Translations under genes and position numbers: made by a program
Notes under the pieces: generated by a model
Database searches by the model: none
What the model was told of the DNA's origin: nothing
Seen by the model: the letters and a program-made list of their open reading frames with translations, nothing else
NCBI GenBank assembly: GCA_905479985.1
Contig: CAJQOM010000006.1
Location: 1-64,000, forward strand
DNA from: an uncultured Gammaproteobacteria bacterium
Lineage (GTDB): Bacteria; Pseudomonadota; Gammaproteobacteria; Nitrosococcales; Methylophagaceae
DNA: 64,000 nt
Direction of reading: 5' to 3'
In this document: piece by piece, positions 11,611-21,267 of the stretch
How the letters are laid out: every line of letters starts with the position of its first letter
Numbering within the stretch: the stretch's first letter is position 1

Positions 11611-12169
11611 CGGAAGATTTTACCACGGAAGGGACCGCGATGGCGCGCCATTTTCCGGGGTCTAAATCGGTTAATGTCCAGTCGCCAATAGCGGCGCGGA
11701 CTAAACGCAGAGTAGGGTGGCCTACTGCCGCTGTCATACGCCGGACTTGCCTGTTTTTACCTTCGGTTATTTTGAGTTCAAGCCATTGTGTTGGAATGGT
11801 TTTACGTTCACGAATGGCAGGAATACGCGGCCATAAATCAGGGGGGAAGATTAAACGTGCTTCAGCGGGTTGTGTTAATCCATCCTTTAGCTGAACGCCT
11901 TGTCGTAATTGACTAATCGCATGGTCATCAGGAACCTGTTCTACTTGCACCCAATACGTTTTGGCCAACTTATGTTGTGGATCACTAATGCGATGTTGCA
12001 ATGCGCCAGAGTCCGTCAGGAGCAAGAGTCCTTCACTATCGCGATCTAACCGTCCAGCAGGGTAAACATCAGTAAGCGGTATAAAATCTTTTAATGTCTG
12101 ACGGCCTTCACCATCAGTGAATTGGCTAAGGACATCGTAAGGTTTATTAAATAAAATCAGTTGCGGCAT
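11471..12169 (-). CDS. rluE: 23S rRNA pseudouridine synthase E-like, with Arg-rich C-terminal extension
   Basis: RsuA/RluB/E/F-type enzyme; RluE makes pseudouridine 2457 in E. coli 23S rRNA. The catalytic motif is [17 protein letters not shown], with GKNRQVRRM near the C-terminus of the core. The start at 12169 ([12 protein letters not shown]) fits the family better than the frame's upstream ATG at 12229. The core ends at about residue 187 (DPGKWRAI). The remaining 45 or so residues are Arg-rich and low complexity, and are encoded inside the nudJ gene. This tail is either a real overprinted extension or the result of an indel that removed the original stop. Confidence 0.9.
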   Translation of the reverse strand: MPQLILFNKPYDVLSQFTDGEGRQTLKDFIPLTDVYPAGRLDRDSEGLLLLTDSGALQHRISDPQHKLAKTYWVQVEQVPDDHAISQLRQGVQLKDGLTQPAEARLIFPPDLWPRIPAIRERKTIPTQWLELKITEGKNRQVRRMTAAVGHPTLRLVRAAIGDWTLTDLDPGKWRAIAVPSVVKSSDDLDTQNHRRRRNRAKPALSVRRRNDQRQNDPQPARRSPRKQRKPD

Positions 12170-12279
12170 GAATTTCGGATGTAATAGCAGGCATAGATTA
12201 TGATAAAATATCCCATTTTTATAAGCCACAAGTGCATTTTTATGGCTTTCGGAAAAATCAGAATACCAGAAAATGGCGC

Positions 12280-12285
12280 TATAAT
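12280..12285 (+). promoter_or_regulatory. Candidate -10 element for slyD
   Basis: A perfect TATAAT lies 92 bases before the slyD start in the gap after rluE. No good -35 hexamer is seen 17 bases upstream, so the assignment is tentative. Confidence 0.35.
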
Positions 12286-12377
12286 TCGGTGGAAATGCTG
12301 AAATGGTCGGTGGCGAATCTCGAAACTGTAGTGTTGCCGCTGCGGTCGTTATCCAACAAAATGTTTAAGGAATAGAA

Positions 12378-12860
12378 ATGAAAGTCGCAGAAAATGCAGT
12401 TGTAGTGATTGATTACACATTAAAAGACAATGCCGGTGAAGTGATTGATAGTTCAGAAGGTGCAGGTCCGTTAGCCTATCTACATGGTGCGGGCAATATC
12501 GTTGAAGGACTAGAAGAAGCTTTAGCAGGTAAAGAAGCGGGCGCAGAAGTACAGGCGAGTATTGAGCCTACAAAAGCGTATGGCGAGCGTCATGAAGATA
12601 TGAAGCAAGAAGTACCAAAAGAATTGTTTGGCGGTGTTGAAAATATCGAAGCCGGCATGCAATTCCAGTCTGAAACAGATCAAGGCCCGGTTTTAGTGAC
12701 CGTGGTAGAAGTAACAGATGAAATGGTCACAGTGGATGGTAATCATCCTTTAGCGGGTGTGCATTTGAACTTTGATGTTACGATTCGTGAAGTGCGTGAA
12801 GCAACAGCTGAAGAACTAGAAAATGGCCATGTCCATGGCGAAGGCGGACATCAGCACTAA
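12378..12860 (+). CDS. slyD: FKBP-type peptidyl-prolyl isomerase, SlyD family
   Basis: 160-residue cytoplasmic proline isomerase and chaperone. The FKBP core is split by an insert-in-flap domain, as in SlyD. IDYTLKDNAGEVIDSS and GPLAYLHGAGNIVEGLEEAL are the FKBP half-sites; the flap (about 70-125) contains AYGERHEDM. The C-terminus is a short His cluster (HVHGEGGHQH), much smaller than the metal-binding tail of E. coli SlyD, so nickel storage is less likely. AGGAATAG precedes the ATG. The gene is followed by its own terminator. Confidence 0.92.
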   Translation: MKVAENAVVVIDYTLKDNAGEVIDSSEGAGPLAYLHGAGNIVEGLEEALAGKEAGAEVQASIEPTKAYGERHEDMKQEVPKELFGGVENIEAGMQFQSETDQGPVLVTVVEVTDEMVTVDGNHPLAGVHLNFDVTIREVREATAEELENGHVHGEGGHQH

Positions 12861-12880
12861 GGTTGCTAGACTGCCCAGTT

Positions 12881-12909
12881 AAAAAGGCAGGCTTTAGCCT
12901 GCCTTTTTA
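12881..12909 (+). terminator. Rho-independent terminator after slyD
   Basis: AAAAAGGCAGGC and GCCTGCCTTTTT pair around a TTTA loop and end in a T-run, 20 bases after the slyD stop. Confidence 0.9.
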
Positions 12910-12938
12910 GATCATAGCGAGACATAACGAAAGAAAAT

Positions 12939-13853
12939 ATGACACTAGAACAAACACTTAATACTGAATTTTCGATTCCGGATCACTTACGGTTTGAAAC
13001 AAATGCGTCTGGCATTGTGATGGCGATGATCGAGAATCAATATGCAAAAGTGGTTATATCGACTTATGGTAGTCATATTGTGTCTTACTTACCTAAGGGT
13101 GAAACAGAAGATGTCTTCTATTTAAGTGAACAAGCTATATTTGGTGAAGGTAAAGCGATACGCGGCGGCATACCCATTTGCTGGCCATGGTTTGCAGACG
13201 ATAAATCGGGCCTTGGTAGACAGGCCCACGGTTTTGCACGTAATGTGCAGTGGAAAGTGCTAGCAACACAGGCAGGTGATGATGGCAGTACGGCCATTAA
13301 ATTGGGTTTAAAGCAGACCGAGAGCAGCTTAGCGCTATGGCCGCACTCATTTGAGTTAGTATTTGATATCGTTGTTGGGGAAGCATTAACAGTCAATTTG
13401 ACGACGAAGAATGTGGGCCAACAACCGATCATAATAAATCAAGCTTTACATACTTATTTCAAAACCAGTGATATTGAAGATATCGAAATCCAAGGGCTTA
13501 ATGATGTCACCTACTTGAATAAGTTAACGGCTTTTTCAGCGTCTAAGCAACAGGGTGACATCACCGTTAAGGGAGAGATTGATCGGGTTTATATTGATGT
13601 GCCTAAAACAGTGACGTTAATCGATAAGGGCTATGGCCGAGATATCACCATCAGTGGTCAAGGTAGTAACTCCACCGTTGTTTGGAATCCAGGGCCAGAG
13701 ACAATCAAACCTTTCTCAGATTTACCCAATTCAGCTTATCAGGCCTTTATTTGTATAGAAACAGCCAATGCATTAGATGATATTGTTACCATTGCTGCAG
13801 GTGAGAGCCAGTGCTTAACGGCGAGTTATCAAGTGAACAAACGACCAAATTAA
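12939..13853 (+). CDS. D-hexose-6-phosphate mutarotase (aldose 1-epimerase-like)
   Basis: 304-residue cytoplasmic protein of the YeaD/aldose-epimerase fold. It interconverts the alpha and beta anomers of hexose 6-phosphates. GGIPICWPWF near residue 78 and the following GFARNVQW carry the substrate-binding Arg/His region, and QALHTYFK contains the conserved His. The C-terminal CIETANA fits the family. It is convergent with nudF, the two stop codons overlapping by four bases. Confidence 0.9.
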   Translation: MTLEQTLNTEFSIPDHLRFETNASGIVMAMIENQYAKVVISTYGSHIVSYLPKGETEDVFYLSEQAIFGEGKAIRGGIPICWPWFADDKSGLGRQAHGFARNVQWKVLATQAGDDGSTAIKLGLKQTESSLALWPHSFELVFDIVVGEALTVNLTTKNVGQQPIIINQALHTYFKTSDIEDIEIQGLNDVTYLNKLTAFSASKQQGDITVKGEIDRVYIDVPKTVTLIDKGYGRDITISGQGSNSTVVWNPGPETIKPFSDLPNSAYQAFICIETANALDDIVTIAAGESQCLTASYQVNKRPN

Positions 13854-14461
13854 GACGTTGTTTTCCAGTCTTGGCGTAACTGAGACCGATTAATATAAAG
13901 CCATTGCAAGGCGATAATGGGAATAGCTGACAAGATTTTTCCATCGAGCAATAGTTGATACGCGGCATCAAAAGTCATTGCAGTGACCGAAATATCCTCA
14001 TCTTCAGAAGCCAAACCATGCAAGCCGCCAACATCGCGGGTATCAACTTTGCCGCAGAATAAGGTCAGTAATTCAGACGTACCACCTGGCGATGTGAAAA
14101 ACTCACTGATCTTAATCAATGTTTCAATGTCGCAATTGGCTTCTTCAAGCGATTCACGGTGGGCTACGTTTTCAGCCGTTTCGCCTTCCTCAATCGCACC
14201 CGCTACGATTTCTAACAGCCAAGCTTGTTCTGCCGGCAATTGGAGTGCCCCCATTCGAAACTGTTCAATCATGACCACTTCATCGCGGTCAGGATCATAA
14301 AGTAAAACGGCAACACAATTACGACGGTGAAACACTTCACGGGTGATAGTTTGACTCCAGCCACCTTTGTACAGCGTATGCCTAAGATCAAATTGCTTGA
14401 CGCTAAAAAAACCTTGAAAAGGGGTGGCTTCCTTGAGGATTTCGAACTTTTTTTCCGTCAT
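13850..14461 (-). CDS. nudF: ADP-ribose pyrophosphatase
   Basis: Hydrolyses ADP-ribose to AMP and ribose 5-phosphate in the cytoplasm. At 203 residues it is close to E. coli NudF, with FFSVKQFDLRHTLYKGGWS, EQFRMGAL and FTSPGGTSE all recognisable. The Nudix box runs from GAIEEGE to RESLEEANC, so the usual last Gly is Asn while the catalytic glutamates remain. The E. coli neighbour tolC is absent. The next genes on this strand upstream are a DUF3108 protein and purN. Confidence 0.92.
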   Translation of the reverse strand: MTEKKFEILKEATPFQGFFSVKQFDLRHTLYKGGWSQTITREVFHRRNCVAVLLYDPDRDEVVMIEQFRMGALQLPAEQAWLLEIVAGAIEEGETAENVAHRESLEEANCDIETLIKISEFFTSPGGTSELLTLFCGKVDTRDVGGLHGLASEDEDISVTAMTFDAAYQLLLDGKILSAIPIIALQWLYINRSQLRQDWKTTS

Positions 14462-14488
14462 TTATTTAACCAGTAAAGTAAAAGGTGT

Positions 14489-15247
14489 TTAGTCAGAAAC
14501 TGCAGTTTTATGCGGTTTAAGTGTAAAAGCATTATCGGTATCGATACCAGATAAACGGCGTAAGCTGGCCGTGAAAACAGTGCCATCTTTTTCAATGTGT
14601 TCAAGCATAACGGGTAAGTATTGCAAGCTGGGCGCACACCAAAGCGTTGTTTTACGATCTTTAGGCCGATTACGTTCACGCGTGAGCTTAATGGTCTCAA
14701 TGTCACCCAATGGTGTGGTAATCGTTTCGCGGCTGATCTCAGTAATTTTATACTGCTTTATCTTGCCACCGTCAGCAATGCGGTAATTGAATTGATGCTG
14801 ACCAGCCGCCAAGTCGGACATGAGGGCAAGTTGATAAACGAGTTTATCCAAAGTGCCGATTTCTAAAGCAAGAGACCAAGGCTGTTTTTTATCATCAATG
14901 TGGATTTGTTCAGCAGCCCAGTCAAAATCCAAAGCCATGGTTTTATCTTTTTTACCACCGGTGCGAATATAGCGATACTGTTGGGGGGCAATGGTGTCAT
15001 TATCCATGCGCCACAAACTGGTTTCGACTATTTTTTCAGGCTTAAAGAAGGCAAAGACACCCTTGGCTTGTGTTTCGGATTTAAACAGACGATGGGTATC
15101 TGCTTGTGTCACCAAGCTACGTTTTAGTTCACCGGCTTGGATGCCATTAAGTCGAATAAGGTAATTAGCGGAAAAGTCAGGCAAGCCTTGTGCTAACAGC
15201 GGTGAAGAGAACAGCAAAAATAAGCATGAAATAAGGCATCTGTTCAT
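14489..15247 (-). CDS. Exported DUF3108 protein
   Basis: 252 residues with a cleavable signal peptide (MNRCLISCLFLLFSSPLLAQ), so periplasmic or outer-membrane associated. The body is beta-rich and matches DUF3108: FSANYLIRLNGIQAGELKRSL, GVFAFFKPEKIVETSLW and the LWCAPSLQYLPVMLEH end block. The family's function is unknown. It is commonly found directly downstream of purMN in gammaproteobacteria, as here, with 13 bases between the genes. Confidence 0.8.
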   Translation of the reverse strand: MNRCLISCLFLLFSSPLLAQGLPDFSANYLIRLNGIQAGELKRSLVTQADTHRLFKSETQAKGVFAFFKPEKIVETSLWRMDNDTIAPQQYRYIRTGGKKDKTMALDFDWAAEQIHIDDKKQPWSLALEIGTLDKLVYQLALMSDLAAGQHQFNYRIADGGKIKQYKITEISRETITTPLGDIETIKLTRERNRPKDRKTTLWCAPSLQYLPVMLEHIEKDGTVFTASLRRLSGIDTDNAFTLKPHKTAVSD

Positions 15248-15260
15248 GAATTAATAGCGA

Positions 15261-15854
15261 TTAAAAGGCCCGCTCCTCAATAATTTTCTTGATGGCATTA
15301 GGATACAATTGATGCTCCTGTTCCAAAACCCGTTTCGCTAATGTACTGGCATCATCATTGGCTAAAACAGGCACAGTTGCTTGTAAGACAATGGGACCAC
15401 CATCAAGTTCAGCAGTGACAAAGTGAACAGTTGCACCATGTTCCAATTCATTAGCATCAATAGCACGTTGGTGCGTATCAAGCCCTTTAAACTTAGGTAG
15501 CAAAGAAGGATGAATATTGAGTAGTTTACCATTGAAGTGTGTGACGAAATCAGCCGTTAAGATCCGCATAAATCCTGCTAAAACAACTAAGTCAGGTTTG
15601 AAACGATCAACAGTGTCAGCTAAAACACGATCGAACGCATCTCGGGACTCAAACTCAGTATGATCAACAACGGCAGTGGCAATGCCGTCGGCAGCGGCAG
15701 CGGTTAAACCGGCAGCATCAGCGCGATTACTGATGACGGCAACGATATCGGCATTAAGCCGACCAGTGGCAATCGCCGCCATAATCGACACCATATTACT
15801 ACCACGGCCTGAAATAAGAATAACGAGCTTGGCGCGCGCGTTGATTGTCGCCAT
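15261..15854 (-). CDS. purN: Phosphoribosylglycinamide formyltransferase
   Basis: Transfers a formyl group from 10-formyl-THF to GAR, third step of purine synthesis. ISGRGSNM binds the substrate phosphate and LLNIHPSLLPKFKG contains the catalytic Asn and His. The conserved Asp-containing VTAELDGGPI follows. 197 residues, slightly shorter than E. coli (212). Its ATG is two bases after the purM stop, so the pair forms a tight operon. Confidence 0.96.
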   Translation of the reverse strand: MATINARAKLVILISGRGSNMVSIMAAIATGRLNADIVAVISNRADAAGLTAAAADGIATAVVDHTEFESRDAFDRVLADTVDRFKPDLVVLAGFMRILTADFVTHFNGKLLNIHPSLLPKFKGLDTHQRAIDANELEHGATVHFVTAELDGGPIVLQATVPVLANDDASTLAKRVLEQEHQLYPNAIKKIIEERAF

Positions 15855-15856
15855 GA

Positions 15857-16912
15857 TTATTTAATTAAGACTTGTGGCTCGGCATTGTCGGATTGCACGA
15901 TGCGTCCAATAGGCATGGCGGTTTCACCAGAGGCCGCTAATAAGGCCAATGTTTCATCAACATCCGTTTCGGCAACACAGACAACCATACCGATACCGTT
16001 ATTAAAGGTCCGGTACATTTCTTCATCAATGATATTGCCTTGTTCTTGTAACCAATCAAAAATAATCGGCCGCTGCCAGCTATCAGCGTCAATGACAGCA
16101 TCAACATAGTCAGGCAAAACACGGGGAATATTTTCTAGTAAACCACCGCCAGTGATATGAGACAAAGCATGGATATTCACTTTTTCATGTAACGATAAAA
16201 GTGACTTAACATAAATTTGAGTTGGGGCTAACAACAGCTCTCCGAGTGTTTTATCACCTAAAGGAGCTGATAAAGGTTGACCACTCCGTTCCAATACTTT
16301 GCGAATCAAGGAATAGCCATTTGAATGTGGACCAGAAGAAGCCATCCCGATAAGGACATCGCCGGCTTGGACTTGACTACCATCAATCACACACTCTTTT
16401 TCAACGACACCGACACAAAAACCTGCAAGGTCATAATCGCCATCTTCATACATGCTAGGCATTTCAGCTGTTTCGCCACCCACTAACGCTGCACCGGCTA
16501 ATAAACAGCCATCAGCAATACCTGAAACGACGGATGTGGCAACGTCAATATCAAGCTGACTGGTCGCGTAATAATCTAAGAAGAAAAGCGGTTCAGCACC
16601 TAAGACAATAATGTCATTCACACACATTGCGACCAAATCAATCCCAATGGTGTTATGAATACCTGATTCAATGGCTAAACGGAGTTTGGTACCCACGCCA
16701 TCAGTCCCTGAGACTAAGACAGGTTTCTTATAACGGTCAACCGGTAATTCAAACAAACCGCCGAAGCCGCCCAATCCAGCCATCACACCCGGACGACGGG
16801 TTTTAGCTGCAAAAGGTTTGATACGGTCGACGAGGGCATTACCAGCCTCAATATCGACACCAGCATCACGGTAGCTAAGGGATGAAGAATCCGAGTCGGT
16901 CGCTTTGGTCAT
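15857..16912 (-). CDS. purM: Phosphoribosylformylglycinamidine cyclo-ligase
   Basis: ATP-dependent closure of the imidazole ring to AIR, fifth step of purine synthesis. [19 protein letters not shown] is the family start, and [20 protein letters not shown] and SHITGGGL are conserved nucleotide-binding pieces. The frame continues to 17023, but the ATG at 16912 gives 351 residues (E. coli 345) and follows a CAGGAA element. It is first gene of purMN and divergent from the DUF2066 gene across 64 bases. Confidence 0.96.
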   Translation of the reverse strand: MTKATDSDSSSLSYRDAGVDIEAGNALVDRIKPFAAKTRRPGVMAGLGGFGGLFELPVDRYKKPVLVSGTDGVGTKLRLAIESGIHNTIGIDLVAMCVNDIIVLGAEPLFFLDYYATSQLDIDVATSVVSGIADGCLLAGAALVGGETAEMPSMYEDGDYDLAGFCVGVVEKECVIDGSQVQAGDVLIGMASSGPHSNGYSLIRKVLERSGQPLSAPLGDKTLGELLLAPTQIYVKSLLSLHEKVNIHALSHITGGGLLENIPRVLPDYVDAVIDADSWQRPIIFDWLQEQGNIIDEEMYRTFNNGIGMVVCVAETDVDETLALLAASGETAMPIGRIVQSDNAEPQVLIK

Positions 16913-16976
16913 TTGCAGTTCCTGAAGAAAAAAGGGGGCATGCACGCCTATAAAAACAGCGTGATAGAATACCATA

Positions 16977-18017
16977 ATGTCCAGATTAATTTTTGTGCTA
17001 ATTTCCTTAATGGGCACAGCCACCTATGCAGTAGAGGTCGATGACCTGTATCAATCGCGCACCGCTATCGTGAGTCAAAACGATCAAGTGCGGGAGCAGG
17101 CGACGGTTAAGATATTGCAGCAAGTTTTATTAAAGGTTGTGGGTAACCAAGCAGCATTAGCGAATAAAGACTTAAGCCCTTTATTAAAACAAGCGGATCA
17201 ATTTGTCGCACAGTATGCCTATCTGCGTGATCCGACCCATTCTGATTCTGGTCTACAGCTACAGTTAACCTTCAACGAAAAGGCACTCAATCAAGCGATT
17301 TCAGCAATGGGCTTACCCATCTGGAAAAAGTCGCGACCCGAGAGTGTTGTTTGGTTAGTGGTTAATGATGCCAATAAACAAAAAATATTGGGCGCTGAAG
17401 ATGAAAGCCAAACAGCTTATAGGCTGATGAAGCAGACGACAGAAAAGCGTGGATTGCCGATCTTTTTGCCGTTAATGGATTTGCAAGACCAACACCAAAT
17501 ACGGTTCGCTCAAACCGCAACGAAACTGACTGAAGACAATGTTTTTGTGCAAGCGTCAAAACGCTATGGCGCAGACATGGTTATTTTGGCAAGACTGAAC
17601 AAAGACAAGGACGATGTATCTGTAGATTGGCAGTGGTTGAAGTCAGGTGAGTTACAACGTTATCAGAGTATAGGAACGATGGACGTTGCAGTCGCGATGG
17701 GCATTAATCATATTGCGGACACCTTAGCGGGCCAATTCGCTATCATTGATCAGCAGGCTTCAAAACGCGATTATCAGTTGGTGATCAGTGATATTAATGA
17801 CTTTACCGATTATTCAAGAGTGCAATCCTATCTGAAGGGCTTGCAGGTTGTGTCCGACGTTAATATTGTCAGCTTAAGAGACAAGCAGCTCGATTTAAGG
17901 TTACGATTAGCATCTGGACTCACTATTTTTAACCATGTAATACAAACTGATGGATTACTCATCGCAGAGACGAAACAGGCAAATCCAGACACCCTTTATT
18001 ATCGGTTGCGCCCTTGA
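16977..18017 (+). CDS. Exported DUF2066 protein
   Basis: 346 residues with a signal peptide ending near TYA, so periplasmic. It matches DUF2066 by the N-terminal [23 protein letters not shown] and the central PESVVWLVV. Function is unknown. The gene is divergent from purM and heads a seven-gene plus-strand run whose members overlap or nearly touch. Synteny of DUF2066 with purM, a permease and hda is common in gammaproteobacteria. Confidence 0.8.
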   Translation: MSRLIFVLISLMGTATYAVEVDDLYQSRTAIVSQNDQVREQATVKILQQVLLKVVGNQAALANKDLSPLLKQADQFVAQYAYLRDPTHSDSGLQLQLTFNEKALNQAISAMGLPIWKKSRPESVVWLVVNDANKQKILGAEDESQTAYRLMKQTTEKRGLPIFLPLMDLQDQHQIRFAQTATKLTEDNVFVQASKRYGADMVILARLNKDKDDVSVDWQWLKSGELQRYQSIGTMDVAVAMGINHIADTLAGQFAIIDQQASKRDYQLVISDINDFTDYSRVQSYLKGLQVVSDVNIVSLRDKQLDLRLRLASGLTIFNHVIQTDGLLIAETKQANPDTLYYRLRP

Positions 18018-18568
18018 CTAGAAAAGACATTCCGAATTTAATTTCCATTATCCGTGTTTTACTGGTCATTCCAGTTGTTTCGGCGTTATTGGACCATCAG
18101 TTTGGCCTTGCCATGGTGTTATTTGCCATAGCGGGGATATCTGATGCCTTAGATGGCTTTCTAGCCAAACACTACCATTGGGAATCTCGTTTAGGGTCGA
18201 TTCTTGATCCCTTGGCCGACAAATTATTGTTAGTCGCGAGCTTTGCAACGCTCACGTGGCTAGGTTTTATACCTAACTGGTTACTTTGGTTAGTATTAGG
18301 TCGCGATATTATGATTATATCCGGCAGCTTGGCTTATCATTATTTCGTTGGGAAGTTTAAATTACTGCCACTATGGAGTAGTAAAATAAATACTTTTTTT
18401 CAAATCTTATTGGTATTTGCCATCATACTGCAGCATTATGCTGACCTTGCAATCCAATATTGGATAGAAACAGGGATTTCATTGGTGATTATCAGTGTCA
18501 TTATCAGTGGGGCAGAATACATCATCGTATGGGGAAGGCGAGCATGGCAGCACCACCAGAACAACTAG
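18014..18568 (+). CDS. CDP-alcohol phosphatidyltransferase (PgsA-like)
   Basis: 184-residue inner-membrane enzyme with about five hydrophobic segments. The catalytic signature SDALDGFLAKHYHWES...GSILDPLADK supplies the aspartates of the CDP-alcohol phosphotransferase motif; the usual Ala-Arg is Ala-Lys. It probably makes phosphatidylglycerol phosphate or a related phospholipid, but the substrate is not proven and it may be a second paralogue. The start is TTG, overlapping the DUF2066 stop (TTGA), and the 3' end overlaps the permease gene. Confidence 0.8.
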   Translation: MTRKDIPNLISIIRVLLVIPVVSALLDHQFGLAMVLFAIAGISDALDGFLAKHYHWESRLGSILDPLADKLLLVASFATLTWLGFIPNWLLWLVLGRDIMIISGSLAYHYFVGKFKLLPLWSSKINTFFQILLVFAIILQHYADLAIQYWIETGISLVIISVIISGAEYIIVWGRRAWQHHQNN

Positions 18569-19632
18569 TCTCTGACGCACATAAGCTTTTTCTCATTGTG
18601 GCCACTTTGGCATTTGGCTGGGTGTTTTATTTATTAGCGCCGGTATTGATGCCATTTTTCATCGCCGCTTTGTTTGCCTATCTTGGTGACCCGATCGTAG
18701 ATAAACTCGAAGAGAGAAAGTTATCCCGCGCATTATCAGTGTCAATTGTTTACGCGGTGTTATTAACCGGTGGCTTATTGCTGTTTTTAGTTTTAGTGCC
18801 TTTATTAACAGCGCAAGTGGGGGCATTATTTAAACGCTTGCCAGAATATCTCGGTCTTTTCCAATCCAGCACGATTCCATGGTTAGGCTCGATGGGTTTT
18901 CCTGTCGAAATATTTGATATCGAGAGCATTAAACAAAACTTTGTAGAATATTGGACCAATGTCAGTCAAGTCGCGGGTAGTTTGTTCAGCTATATGACGA
19001 GTTCTAGCTTAGCGATATTGCAATGGTTAACCAATCTAATCTTAGTGCCTGTTTTAACCTTTTACCTATTACGAGATTGGGATGATATTGTTGCTAAGTT
19101 TAGAGTGTTACTACCACGCCGCTATGCCAAACAATTCATCGCCTTATCGTTAGAATGCGATGACATGTTGGCGGCATTTATCCGCGGTCAATTAATGGTC
19201 ATGTTGGCCTTGGCGACTATCTATACTATTGGACTCAGCCTTATTGGCCTAGAACTGGCTTTATTATTGGGTGTCATTGCGGGGATAGTGAGCTTTGTCC
19301 CCTATTTAGGGCTAATCGTCGGTATTGGGCTATCGGGCGTGGCCGCATTTTTTCAGTTTCATGAATGGATGCCCGTAATCATGGTCGCGAGTGTATTTGG
19401 TTTTGCCCAGTTGATAGAAGGCATGGTGTTAACCCCACGTTTTGTTGGCGAACGCATTGGCCTTCACCCAGTGGCTGTCTTATTCGCTGTGATGGCAGGA
19501 GCACAATTATTCGGCTTTATTGGTGTGTTGCTGGCATTACCTGTCGCAGCAGTGGTGATGGTGTTATTACGCCATACCCATAAGCGATATCTTGATAGCG
19601 AACTCTATTCAACTGATCAAGAGCAAGTATGA
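18544..19632 (+). CDS. AI-2E family permease (PerM-like)
   Basis: 362 residues with about eight membrane segments arranged as in the AI-2E exporter/PerM family: an N-terminal pair, a soluble middle (about 75-165), then the C-terminal helices. LVPVLTFYLLRDWD and GLHPVAVLFAVMAGAQLFGFIG are typical blocks. The ATG at 18544 follows GGAAGG; the longer frame from 18460 lies inside the previous gene and is not used. Family members export AI-2 or act as Na+/H+ antiporters, but linkage to hda marks the PerM type of unknown substrate. Confidence 0.88.
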   Translation: MAAPPEQLVSDAHKLFLIVATLAFGWVFYLLAPVLMPFFIAALFAYLGDPIVDKLEERKLSRALSVSIVYAVLLTGGLLLFLVLVPLLTAQVGALFKRLPEYLGLFQSSTIPWLGSMGFPVEIFDIESIKQNFVEYWTNVSQVAGSLFSYMTSSSLAILQWLTNLILVPVLTFYLLRDWDDIVAKFRVLLPRRYAKQFIALSLECDDMLAAFIRGQLMVMLALATIYTIGLSLIGLELALLLGVIAGIVSFVPYLGLIVGIGLSGVAAFFQFHEWMPVIMVASVFGFAQLIEGMVLTPRFVGERIGLHPVAVLFAVMAGAQLFGFIGVLLALPVAAVVMVLLRHTHKRYLDSELYSTDQEQV

Positions 19633-20339
19633 CCTTGTCTGCCACACAAATTCCATTGCGGTTGAACCCGCAAGAACTCTATCAAATAGCGAGTTTTCAC
19701 TTTAGTCAGCAAGAGTTAGCGGATGTGGTGTCATCATTTTGCGAACAGAAGACGCCTCGTTTTCTTTATTTATGGGGCGATGCCTCATCAGGTAAAACGC
19801 ATTTATCGTTAGCGATTGCAGAACAAGCACAAGTGAGCCAAAAGAAGACATTATATTTGCCCCTTGCTGAATTAGTTAAAACGGCCTCACCAGAAGTGTT
19901 ACACGCTTTAGAGAATTTAGACTTAGTGTGCTTAGATGAACTAGAGGCAACCGAAGGCAATAAGGAATGGGAAGAGGCCTTGTTTCATTGTTTTAACCGC
20001 TTACAAGATTCAGGCTGCCAACTGTTAGTCGCATCACGTCATAACCCTGCCACGTTGAAAATACAGTTGGCTGATTTACGCTCTCGTTTAGCAACAGGTT
20101 TAATCTATCAACTTGAGAGTTTAGACGACAGTGCCAAGCAACGCGTGATGATAGTACAGTCGCGCGCACGCGGACTGGAGATGCCACTGGAAGTAGCCCA
20201 ATATCTATTACGGCATCATAGCCGAGATTTGGGTGAACTGATGCATTTCCTTCATGCTTTAGACAAAGCCTCGATGGCGGCTAAACGTCGTCTCACCATC
20301 CCATTTGTACGCCAAATATTGCATTATGGCCAAAACTGA
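19629..20339 (+). CDS. hda: DnaA-related regulatory inactivator Hda
   Basis: 236-residue AAA+ protein that, with the sliding clamp, stimulates hydrolysis of DnaA-ATP and prevents re-initiation. Walker A is GDASSGKTHL and Walker B is LVCLDELEA; SRHNPATL and DLRSRLATGL are sensor and Arg-finger regions. The N-terminal TQIPLRL resembles the clamp-binding QL(S/P)LxL peptide that Hda needs. The ATG overlaps the permease stop (ATGA). Its last 14 bases overlap the next gene. Confidence 0.92.
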   Translation: MTLSATQIPLRLNPQELYQIASFHFSQQELADVVSSFCEQKTPRFLYLWGDASSGKTHLSLAIAEQAQVSQKKTLYLPLAELVKTASPEVLHALENLDLVCLDELEATEGNKEWEEALFHCFNRLQDSGCQLLVASRHNPATLKIQLADLRSRLATGLIYQLESLDDSAKQRVMIVQSRARGLEMPLEVAQYLLRHHSRDLGELMHFLHALDKASMAAKRRLTIPFVRQILHYGQN

Positions 20340-21267
20340 ACTTACGATCGTGATGCCTGGTATGGCCGCGATTTTAAGCCAGGACATTAACCGAAGCACA
20401 ATACCACCTTATCTTGCCAAGCTGATCAGTAAAGCGACGCAGATTGAACAACCGATAGGGCTAAGCCGACACTTATTCAACCATTTTAGTGACAGTCCAC
20501 TGACGGGTAGCGATTTACCAATTTGTGATCTGTCTCCGATACCCAAGCCCACACAAGCGATAACGATAAAAGCCGATCCCTGTTATTTGCATGCTGATAG
20601 AGACCGATTATTATTGTTTGCGAAAGGCATCACATTGACCGAGCAAGAAAGTGCAGAATTGATCGGTGAAATTGAGCCCTTACTGTCAGAACTTGGTGAG
20701 CTTAAGCTAATCAACCCAAATAGTTGGCAGCTTGAATTAAAACAAATGCCAGATATCCAATTCAGTGCCTTAGAAGAAGTCGAAGGCAAAGGCGTTGATG
20801 CTTATTTACCGGTGGGTGAAGATCGCCGGCAATGGCTAACGCTGTGGAATGAGATACAAATGCAGCTTTATAATGCGGATTTAAATCAACATAGGATGGC
20901 GAGTCAGCAGGTGCCGGTTAACAGTGTTTGGTTCTGGGGAATGGGTAATTTCGTGCCTACCCAAACAACATGGGCCTCTGTCTCCGGTAACGCTGAGCTA
21001 TTAGCCAAACTAGCAGCGACAAACCCATCAGCGCGTTATCAAAATGAACCAACCAAAAGTTGGTCAAATGGCAAGCATTTGTGGTTACTAGATGAAATCG
21101 ATACCGAATCGGACTGGCAAGCGACATTACAAGATCTGGATAAAATGGTCTTTGAACCGCTATGGCAGCAACTATCAAAAGTCGCGATTGATAAAGTGAT
21201 ATTACAAGTGCCACAATTTGCTGAATATCACATCACGCCTTTAAGCCGCTGGCGGTTCTGGAAATGA
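20326..21267 (+). CDS. RpfE-like protein (phosphoglycerate mutase-related)
   Basis: 313-residue cytoplasmic protein. It resembles the RpfE/COG4255 family, whose Xanthomonas member lies beside recJ and is described as a pathogenicity-factor regulator with weak resemblance to cofactor-independent phosphoglycerate mutase. Visible blocks are MPGMAAIL, YLHADRDRLLLF, EGKGVDAYLPVGEDRRQW and SVWFWGMG. No catalytic Ser or metal cluster of a true mutase is evident, so enzyme activity is doubtful. The ATG at 20326 is preferred over 20305. The 3' end overlaps recJ by ATGA. Confidence 0.65.
   Translation: MAKTELTIVMPGMAAILSQDINRSTIPPYLAKLISKATQIEQPIGLSRHLFNHFSDSPLTGSDLPICDLSPIPKPTQAITIKADPCYLHADRDRLLLFAKGITLTEQESAELIGEIEPLLSELGELKLINPNSWQLELKQMPDIQFSALEEVEGKGVDAYLPVGEDRRQWLTLWNEIQMQLYNADLNQHRMASQQVPVNSVWFWGMGNFVPTQTTWASVSGNAELLAKLAATNPSARYQNEPTKSWSNGKHLWLLDEIDTESDWQATLQDLDKMVFEPLWQQLSKVAIDKVILQVPQFAEYHITPLSRWRFWK

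Noticed and set aside
11383-11894. Open frames on the plus strand opposite nudJ and rluE
   Set aside because: They lack any recognisable domain or ribosome site and lie antisense to confidently identified genes.
16912-17023. N-terminal extension of purM
   Set aside because: It precedes the family start and would overlap the divergent DUF2066 gene.
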